Below are positions 58,665 through 64,000 of a stretch of 64,000 bases of DNA, in pieces (positions within the stretch are counted from its first letter, which is position 1; each line of letters begins with the position of its first letter). A model generated the notes under the pieces. The model was not told the DNA's origin. It did not search any database and saw only the letters and a program-made list of their open reading frames with translations. Origin of the DNA: Patulibacter brassicae (GTDB lineage Bacteria > Actinomycetota > Thermoleophilia > Solirubrobacterales > Solirubrobacteraceae); assembly GCF_033949425.1 (NCBI RefSeq), contig NZ_JAXAVX010000014.1, forward strand, positions 1 through 64,000. The letters run 5' to 3'. The translations under genes were made by a program, and so were the position numbers.

Positions 58665-59492
58665 ATGCAGGAGCCAACCTCCGCTTCGGCCACCGCACCT
58701 GCCGGTGGCGGCGTCATGCGCGTCGCCGTCATCGACACCGACAGCGGCTTCCTCCAGGTCCTCGGCAAGCGGTTCGAGCGAGCGGGCTGGCAGCGCCGCG
58801 TGCTCGCGAGCCCCGTGCCGGTGGAGGATCTCGTCGCGATGCGCCTCAGCGCGCTCGTCGTGGACGTCGCCGTCCTCGGCCCGCAGTGCTGGGAGTACGT
58901 CGAGAAGGTCGCCACCCGGATGCCGGGCCTCGGGATCCTCGTCTGCACCGGGCAGTCCAGCGTCGCCCAGCGCGTCCGCGGTCTGCGGCTCGGCGCCGAC
59001 GACTGGGTCGGCAAGCCGTGCCACCCGGAGGAGCTCATGGCGCGGATCGAGGCCGTCGTGCGGCGCCGTCGCCGCGCCGAGCCGGCCGCGAAGCAGGGCC
59101 CGCGCGTCTCCGGCGAGCTCGAGATCCGCAACGACCAGTTCCAGGTCTTCGTCGCCGGCCAGTCCGCCGAGCTGACGAAGCGCGAGTTCGAGCTCATCGA
59201 CCTCCTCGCCGCGGCCGAGGGCCGCGTCCTGGAGCGCGAGGAGATCTACCAGCGCGTCTGGGGCTACGCGATGGCCCGAGGCGACCGTTCGGTCGACGTC
59301 TTCGTGCGGAAGCTCCGGCAGAAGCTCGACAAGGCCTCGCCGGGCTGGCGCTACATCCACACGCACTTCGGCGTCGGCTACCGGTTCGCCCCGGAGCCGG
59401 AGGACCTCCCGGTCGCCGAGCCGCAGCGCGAGCTCCGTCCCGTCGACGTCCCGGTGGACGCCGACGAGGCCCTGCAGACCGCTGCGTCGTAG
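58665..59492 (+). CDS. PhoP/PhoB-type OmpR-family response regulator
   Basis: This 275-aa regulator has a receiver domain (about 18-135: D24/D26, phospho-acceptor D67 in VVDVAV, T95, K117) and a winged-helix effector (about 150-245: LTKREFELIDLLAAAEGRVLEREEIYQRVW, DRSVDVFVRKLRQKL, YIHTHFGVGYRFAPEP). Acidic and switch residues are present although the receiver sequence is divergent. It is the likely PHO-box-binding activator of the local regulon, given its place after phoU. No histidine kinase gene follows, so its PhoR partner is elsewhere. Confidence 0.9.
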   Translation: MQEPTSASATAPAGGGVMRVAVIDTDSGFLQVLGKRFERAGWQRRVLASPVPVEDLVAMRLSALVVDVAVLGPQCWEYVEKVATRMPGLGILVCTGQSSVAQRVRGLRLGADDWVGKPCHPEELMARIEAVVRRRRRAEPAAKQGPRVSGELEIRNDQFQVFVAGQSAELTKREFELIDLLAAAEGRVLEREEIYQRVWGYAMARGDRSVDVFVRKLRQKLDKASPGWRYIHTHFGVGYRFAPEPEDLPVAEPQRELRPVDVPVDADEALQTAAS

Positions 59493-59504
59493 CCCCGCGG
59501 GTCG

Positions 59505-59510
59505 TAGGCT
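59505..59510 (+). promoter_or_regulatory. -10 hexamer TAGGCT, leaderless-type promoter
   Basis: TAGGCT ends 6 nt before GTG 59517. Confidence 0.5.
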
Positions 59511-59516
59511 GTGCCG

Positions 59517-59870
59517 GTGACCCGTGGCGCCCGCACCGTCGTCATCGTCCTGCTCCTGGCGACCGCCGTCTGGGCGGTCCCCGGCGGCGGCACGACCGGC
59601 GAGACGATCTCCACGGCGCTCTCGACGCTCATCATGGCCGCGATCGTCCTGCTCGGCGTCCGGCTCTACCGCGAGGGCCGGGGGCGGATCGAGCTGCTGG
59701 GGGACTCGCACCGCCTGCTGCTCTACGCGTCGATCGCGATGATCGTCGTCGCCTTCGCGGCCCGCGACGGCATGATCAGCGACGGGGCCGGCACGGCGCT
59801 CTTCATCGTCCTGCTGGTGTCCGCCGCGGCGATGCTCTACGCCGTGTTCCAGCGCTGGCGCGAGGTCTGA
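59517..59870 (+). CDS. Small membrane protein, 117 aa, unknown
   Basis: The protein has about four hydrophobic segments (VVIVLLLATAVWAVP, ALSTLIMAAIVLLGVRLY, LLLYASIAMIVVAFAA, TALFIVLLVSAAAMLYAVF) separated by short loops. No family was recognised. GTG 59517 is chosen over GTG 59511 because of the 6-nt distance to TAGGCT. It follows the response regulator gene by 24 nt but has its own promoter-like element. Confidence 0.7.
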   Translation: MTRGARTVVIVLLLATAVWAVPGGGTTGETISTALSTLIMAAIVLLGVRLYREGRGRIELLGDSHRLLLYASIAMIVVAFAARDGMISDGAGTALFIVLLVSAAAMLYAVFQRWREV

Positions 59871-59887
59871 TCCGCGCTCCCCGGTGC

Positions 59888-59943
59888 GACCCGGGTCCGC
59901 GCCGCGCGTCCGATCGTCGGTCGCCGCGCGTCGAGCCCGGGTC
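59888..59943. terminator. Bidirectional hairpin between convergent genes
   Basis: Eight-base outer arms (59888-59895 and 59936-59943) enclose further GC-rich complementary stretches (gccgcgcg and cgcgcg). It overlaps the stop codon of the minus-strand fusion gene. Confidence 0.45.
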
Positions 59944-61855
59944 ACGCGATGAGCCGGATCGCGAGCGCGTCGGCGAAGCCGCCGGTCGGGTCGTGGCCGC
60001 GCATCATCGCGACGATGACCGCGACGTAGTGCTGGGTCTCGCGGTAGGGCGGGATGCAGTTGCAGCGTCCGACGGCGCCCTCGCCGGCGTTGTACGCCGC
60101 CAGGGCGAGCTGGACGGAGCCGAATCGGCGCAGCAGCCCGCGCATGAGCCGCGCCTGGGCGTCGATCGCCCGCTCCGGATCGAACGGGTCGCGCAGCCCC
60201 ATCGCGCGCGCGGTCGCGGGCATGAACTGCGCGATGCCCCGCGCGCCCGCCGGCGAGACCGCGCGCGGGTCGAACCCCGACTCCTGGCGCAGCTGCGCGG
60301 CGAGGAGCGCCGCCGAGACCTGGTGGCGGATGCTCGCCGCGCGGAGCGCGTCGCGGTACGCGGCCGGCACCCACCCGGGCAGGGCCCCGGCGGATGCGGG
60401 TCGCGGACGGGCGCCGGGGCCGCGCGTCTCGACGGTGCTCCCCACCGCCCGCCGGAGCTCCCAGTGCCACGGTTCCCAGGCCATCGGCTTGACGAAGCCG
60501 AACCGCGGCGCGTTCGCAGCGAGCCAGCCGTACGAGGCGGCCGGTCCGAGGTCGAGCGCGATCCCGAGCCGGTGGTTGCTGCGGCCGGGCGGGGCGACCA
60601 TCCGCGGGTTGGGGTTGGCCGCGAACAGGCGCGCCTGCTCGGCGTTGGAGCGGAAGCCGCTGACGACCGTCAGCGGGACGCCGTCGCGGGAGGCCGCGCG
60701 GGCGAGCCGGTCGTAGGCCTGGGCGACGTCGGGCCGCATCGGCTGGCCGTCGCGGCGGGCGAGCGCGCCGTCGTACTCCGCGCCGGCCGCGGCCTCCTCG
60801 AGCGTCGGAGCGGGCGGCGTCAGCTCGGCGGTCGCGCTGACGGAGCGGTCGAAGGACACGCCGTGCACGAGCGTGCGCCCGCCGGCGCGGACGCGCACGA
60901 CGAGCGGGCCGCCGTCCGTGGCGGCGTCGCCGGCGTCCGGGAAGTCGACGCGGACGTCGTCGAGGCCGTTGCGGGCCGCGGTGGCGGCGGCGGCCGCGAC
61001 CGCCCGGCGCCGGTACGCGTCGGGACTCAGCCGGGCGGGTACCCCGGCGCGATCCGGCCAGTCGGCGCGCATGCGGTCGGCGGCGGCGAGCGCCGCCAGG
61101 TCGACCGTGCGCTGGCGGTCCTCCCGCGAGCCCATCGCGGCGGCGACCCCGCCGAGCGCGCCGACGACGAGCAGCACGACCAGCAGGCCCGAGACGAGCA
61201 GCGGCAGCGCCTGGCCGGCCTCGCCCTCGTCCGCGCCGACGCAGGCGCGTGCCGTCCACCCGCCGCGCAGCAGCGCGCGCGAGACCGGTCCGGCCGCGCC
61301 CGGCAGCGGCCGGACGTCGATCGCGTGCCGCGCCATCGCCGCGCGACAGGCACGGCGGGCGGCGTCGGACCCGTCCACGAGGACCTCGCGGCGCTGCTCG
61401 AGCAGCGGGACGAACGGCGCGCCCCACGGTCCGGCCAGCACGACGACGAGGCCGACGCCCACGTCGCGGAGGCGGGCGATCGCCGCCACGGCCTGGGCGT
61501 CGTCGCCCGGCAGGGCGACGTGGGCGAGACGCCCGCGCGCGGTGACCTCGACGCCGCACGCCGCGGCCGCGCGGGCGGCGCGGCGCGCCCCCGCGGCGGC
61601 GACGCGCGTCTCGGGGGACGTCGTCCCGGGGTCGGCGCCCGTCCAGCACGCCACGATCTCGGCGCCGCGGGCCGCGGCGGCCTGCGCGCCGGCGAGCGCG
61701 GCGCGGTCCGGTCGCGCGAGGACGAGGGTGAGCGTCGACCGCTCGGGGTCGGCGGCCTCCGGGAGCGCGCGGTCGCGCGAGGGACCGTCGGTGCGGGCGG
61801 GCGGCACCGCGTCGCGCGCGTCGCCCGGCCGCAGGAAGAGGCGCCGCACGGTCAT
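59942..61855 (-). CDS. Fusion: unknown N-domain, Tad-like segment, VanY carboxypeptidase, SLT lytic transglycosylase
   Basis: This 637-aa protein reads as four parts. Residues 1 to about 205 are an Ala/Arg-rich alpha/beta domain of unknown type. About 215-265 is a Tad (PF13400-like) segment: GQALPLLVSGLLVVLLVVG and QRTVDLAALAAADRMR. About 365-455 is a VanY-type D-Ala-D-Ala carboxypeptidase with VVSGFRSNAEQARLF, SNHRLGIALDLG and EPWHWEL metal ligands. About 490-620 is an SLT transglycosylase with LRQESGFDPRAVSPAGARGIAQFMP (catalytic Glu) and AAYNAGEGAV. It would be a membrane-anchored wall hydrolase tied to Tad-type pilus or secretion. It overlaps the TadE-like gene by 4 bp. Confidence 0.85.
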   Translation of the reverse strand: MTVRRLFLRPGDARDAVPPARTDGPSRDRALPEAADPERSTLTLVLARPDRAALAGAQAAAARGAEIVACWTGADPGTTSPETRVAAAGARRAARAAAACGVEVTARGRLAHVALPGDDAQAVAAIARLRDVGVGLVVVLAGPWGAPFVPLLEQRREVLVDGSDAARRACRAAMARHAIDVRPLPGAAGPVSRALLRGGWTARACVGADEGEAGQALPLLVSGLLVVLLVVGALGGVAAAMGSREDRQRTVDLAALAAADRMRADWPDRAGVPARLSPDAYRRRAVAAAAATAARNGLDDVRVDFPDAGDAATDGGPLVVRVRAGGRTLVHGVSFDRSVSATAELTPPAPTLEEAAAGAEYDGALARRDGQPMRPDVAQAYDRLARAASRDGVPLTVVSGFRSNAEQARLFAANPNPRMVAPPGRSNHRLGIALDLGPAASYGWLAANAPRFGFVKPMAWEPWHWELRRAVGSTVETRGPGARPRPASAGALPGWVPAAYRDALRAASIRHQVSAALLAAQLRQESGFDPRAVSPAGARGIAQFMPATARAMGLRDPFDPERAIDAQARLMRGLLRRFGSVQLALAAYNAGEGAVGRCNCIPPYRETQHYVAVIVAMMRGHDPTGGFADALAIRLIA

Positions 61856-62217
61856 CGGCCCTCCTCGGCCCGACGGGCGTCGACCGTGCGCTCCGCGTCG
61901 AAGCGGCCGACGAGCACCCGGGGGCCGGCGGCGCGCACGCGGACGGTGATGCGCGATCCCGTCACCCGGACCCGCAGCCGGTCGCGGGGCACCGCGGGGA
62001 CGGCGCCGCGCGCCGCCGCCACCGGATCGCGCCCGGCGATCCGCGCGATCCCGGCCGCGTGCGCCGCGACGCCGGCGGCCTCGCCGGCCCGCCGGGCCTG
62101 GAGGGCGACGACGATGGCGGTCGCGACGACGAGCACGAGCGGGGCGAGCGCGACGACCTCGACGCTCGCCTGACCACGCTGCCCGGCCCGGGCCCGACGC
62201 GCGCGCGGCGCGGTCAT
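61852..62217 (-). CDS. TadE-like pseudopilin protein
   Basis: This 121-aa protein has a basic N-terminus and a TadE-type membrane segment, GQASVEVVALAPLVLVVATAIVV, with Glu at the +5-like position after Gly, then a small extracytoplasmic domain. TadE proteins are minor pseudopilins of Flp/Tad pili. It overlaps both neighbours by 4 bp (ATGA), indicating an operon with the other TadE-like gene and the Tad-VanY-SLT fusion. Confidence 0.8.
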   Translation of the reverse strand: MTAPRARRARAGQRGQASVEVVALAPLVLVVATAIVVALQARRAGEAAGVAAHAAGIARIAGRDPVAAARGAVPAVPRDRLRVRVTGSRITVRVRAAGPRVLVGRFDAERTVDARRAEEGR

Positions 62218-62546
62218 CGCTGGGGCTCCAGGTGCGCGCGACCGGTGACGCGGCCGAGGTCGACCGGCAGCACGCGGGGGATCGGCAGCGCCACGACGAC
62301 GGCGTCCTCGCGACGGACCACGCGCGCGGCCGCGCCCCCGAGGGGCGCGGCCCGCCGAACGGCGACGACGGGGTCCTTGCCGACGGCGGCCGCGCGCGCG
62401 CCGGCGCGGGCCGCCGTCGTGGCCGACCAGGCCGCGTACCCGGCGAACGCGGCCTGGAGCATCGAGAGCACGAGCAGCCCGAGCACCGGGAGCGTCGCGA
62501 CGAGCTCGACCGACGCCTGCCCGCGCGTGGGGTGGGGGAGCGGCAT
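62214..62546 (-). CDS. TadE-like pseudopilin protein, first gene of the operon
   Basis: This 110-aa protein has the TadE segment GQASVELVATLPVLGLLVLSM near its N-terminus, followed by a short domain with AARAGARAAAVGKDP, typical of TadE-family repeats. ATG 62546 has GACGCT 7 nt upstream on the minus strand, a weak -10 element, and is divergent from uvrC. The core Tad secretion genes (tadA, tadB, tadC, cpaB) are not in the window. Confidence 0.8.
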   Translation of the reverse strand: MPLPHPTRGQASVELVATLPVLGLLVLSMLQAAFAGYAAWSATTAARAGARAAAVGKDPVVAVRRAAPLGGAAARVVRREDAVVVALPIPRVLPVDLGRVTGRAHLEPQR

Positions 62547-62681
62547 GGACGCCAGCGTCGCCGTCCGGCCCGTGTCGGCTCCAGCCCCCGACGGTGGCGG
62601 TCGCGCGCCGAACCGGTGTCGACATCGCGCCGCGCGCGGCGGCCCTCGCTCGGCCGCGGCGGGCCCGTCGCCGTCGCGCCC

Positions 62682-62687
62682 TATCCT
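62682..62687 (+). promoter_or_regulatory. -10 hexamer TATCCT, leaderless-type promoter of uvrC
   Basis: TATCCT ends 7 nt before ATG 62695. Confidence 0.55.
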
Positions 62688-62694
62688 CGATCGG

Positions 62695-64000
62695 ATGGCC
62701 CGGTCGACCTCCGACGCCCGCCGCGAGCGGTTCGCCGAGCAGCGACGCGCGCTGCCCGACGGGCCGGGCGTCTACCTCTTCCGGGACCGGGAGGGCCGCG
62801 TGATCTACGTCGGCAAGGCGCGATCGATCAAGAAGCGCGTCGCGAGCCACTTCGTCAACCCGGTCACGCGCGGCGCGGTCGAGATGGTCGACGTCGCCGA
62901 CAGCATCGACTTCGTGCTCGTCTCGAGCGAGACGGAGGCGCTGCTCGTCGAGAACCGCTTCATCAAGCAGTACCAGCCGGAGTTCAACATCCGGCTGCGC
63001 GACGACAAGTCCTACCCCTACGTCTGCGTCACGCTCGACGAGGACTACCCGCGGGTCTACCTCACGCGCGAGAAGCACAAGGCCGGCCGGCGCTACTTCG
63101 GGCCGTACTCGAACGCCAAGCGCGTGCGCCACACCCTCGACCTGCTCGGGCGGCTGTTCCAGTTCCGCACCTGCGAGGGCCGCGAGCCCGGCCGGCGCTC
63201 CGGCTCGCCGTGCCTGGACTTCCACATCGACCGCTGCACCGCGCCCTGCGTCGGCTACGTGACGCGCGAGGAGTACCGCGACGCGATCGACGGCGTCATG
63301 TCGTTCCTCTCCGGCCGCTACCGCGAGATCGAGGAGGAGATCGAGGCGCGGATGCACGACGCCGCGGCGGCGCAGGAGTACGAGCGCGCGGCCCGCGAGC
63401 GCGACCGGCTGCAGGCGGTGCGGTCGCTCCTGGAGCGCCAGCGCGTCAGCGGCGAGAGCATCGGCACGCTCGACGCGATCGCCGTCACGGTCGAGGGCGA
63501 CGACGCCAACGCGCAGGTCTTCCAGGTCCGCGACGGCTCGCTCACCGACCGCCACTCCTTCTACCTCTCCGGCGTCTCGGGGGAGGTCCCCGAGGTCGTC
63601 GAGCAGTTCCTGCTGCGCTACTACGGCGCCACGACGATCCCGCCGACCGTGCTCGTGCCCGACGAGCTCGACGAGGCGGACGTCGCCGGGCTCGCCGGCG
63701 CGCTGCGCGAGCTGCGCGGCGCCCGCGTCGAGGTCCTCAAGCCGCAGCGCGGCGGGCGTCGCCGGCTGCTCGACATGGCGCGGCGCAACGCGGAGCTCGC
63801 GCTCGGCCAGGAGCGCCTGAAGGCCGAGCGCCAGCGCGAGCAGCGGGTCGAGGCGCTCGGCGACCTGCAGCGGATCCTCGGCCTCGAGCGGATGCCGATG
63901 CGGGTCGAGTGCTACGACATCTCGCACCTCATGGGCACGGAGACCGTCGCGTCGATGGTGGTGCTCGAGGGCGGCGCCCCGGCGAACGACCACTACCGCC
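62695..64000 (+). CDS. uvrC: Excinuclease ABC subunit C, 5' part (runs off the window)
   Basis: The open frame covers 435 residues with no stop before the edge. It has the GIY-YIG nuclease domain (PDGPGVYLFRDREGRVIYVGKA, about 22-45) for the 3' incision, LLVENRFIKQYQPEFNIRLRDDKSYPY, the four-Cys cluster (C-x, PCLDF, DRCTAPCVG, about 160-185) that can hold an Fe-S centre, the UVR motif region (AAAAQEYERAARERDRLQAV) and the start of the RNase H-like 5' nuclease domain (ECYDISHLMGTETVASMVV). Family length is 600-700 residues, so about one third is missing. Confidence 0.95.
   Translation, partial: MARSTSDARRERFAEQRRALPDGPGVYLFRDREGRVIYVGKARSIKKRVASHFVNPVTRGAVEMVDVADSIDFVLVSSETEALLVENRFIKQYQPEFNIRLRDDKSYPYVCVTLDEDYPRVYLTREKHKAGRRYFGPYSNAKRVRHTLDLLGRLFQFRTCEGREPGRRSGSPCLDFHIDRCTAPCVGYVTREEYRDAIDGVMSFLSGRYREIEEEIEARMHDAAAAQEYERAARERDRLQAVRSLLERQRVSGESIGTLDAIAVTVEGDDANAQVFQVRDGSLTDRHSFYLSGVSGEVPEVVEQFLLRYYGATTIPPTVLVPDELDEADVAGLAGALRELRGARVEVLKPQRGGRRRLLDMARRNAELALGQERLKAERQREQRVEALGDLQRILGLERMPMRVECYDISHLMGTETVASMVVLEGGAPANDHYR

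Overview
The window is about 64 kb of very GC-rich DNA (roughly 73-75% by eye), densely packed with genes on both strands, many of which overlap by 4 bp (ATGA or GTGA junctions). High GC, TANNNT-type -10 elements sitting directly in front of start codons, a DtxR-like box, HtaA haem-binding domains, PHO boxes of the streptomycete 11-bp repeat type and an F420/Ddn-type protein all point to an actinobacterium. I favour the deep-branching Thermoleophilia/Solirubrobacterales (Patulibacter or Conexibacter-like), but this is inference. No rRNA, tRNA, CRISPR array, insertion sequence or prophage was seen.

Layout. 0.1-12 kb: methyltransferase, GT-C-type membrane glycosyltransferase, a double acyltransferase-3 fusion, aldo/keto reductase, a three-gene redox/signalling cluster (receiver-glutaredoxin-TrxR-like flavoprotein, cNMP-binding histidine kinase, UBP zinc finger), a cysteine-free S18 paralogue and a phosphoesterase operon. 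12-31 kb: MFS exporter with a TetR operator and regulator, GNAT, ABC-2 exporter, a CHAD protein split over two overlapping ORFs next to polyphosphate kinase, a fatty-acyl-reductase-like double SDR, enoyl-CoA hydratase, VOC protein, rhomboid, YbdK ligase and RtcB. 30.5-34 kb: a small accessory patch (49-aa ORF, HEAR-repeat coiled-coil protein, DUF234 ATPase behind an AT-rich promoter). 34-44 kb: Ddn-like protein, ABC-F ATPase, an ApbE flavin-transfer operon, chorismate-binding enzyme and a 1129-aa secreted HtaA protein behind an iron box. 44-59.5 kb: a phosphate-starvation block: GH31 glucosidase, PHP-glycosyltransferase fusion, second glycosyltransferase, DUF2334 deacetylase-like protein, GH63-like glucosidase, DUF47/PhoU-like protein, a receiver-less PhoB-type DNA-binding protein, pstS, a fused pstC-pstA permease, pstB, phoU and a PhoP/PhoB-type regulator. 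59.5-64 kb: small membrane protein, a Tad-VanY-lytic transglycosylase fusion, two TadE-like proteins and the 5' part of uvrC.

Two sequence-level patterns tie the window together. First, about twenty genes carry a TANNNT hexamer 6-13 nt before the start codon and no Shine-Dalgarno sequence, so they are probably transcribed as leaderless or near-leaderless mRNAs; this rule also fixes several start codons. Second, five promoters (ppk, the GH31 gene, the glycosyltransferase operon, the receiver-less regulator and pstS) carry TTCAC-like units at exactly 11-nt spacing, and in all five the last unit begins exactly 26 nt before the -10 hexamer. That common geometry defines a local PHO regulon linking phosphate uptake, polyphosphate metabolism and an uncharacterised glycan or glycolipid pathway. 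This, with the split CHAD protein and a possible minimal ApbE-flavinylated electron carrier carrying a DATSGAT site, is the most interesting material here. All functional calls come from reading motifs by eye; no database search was run.
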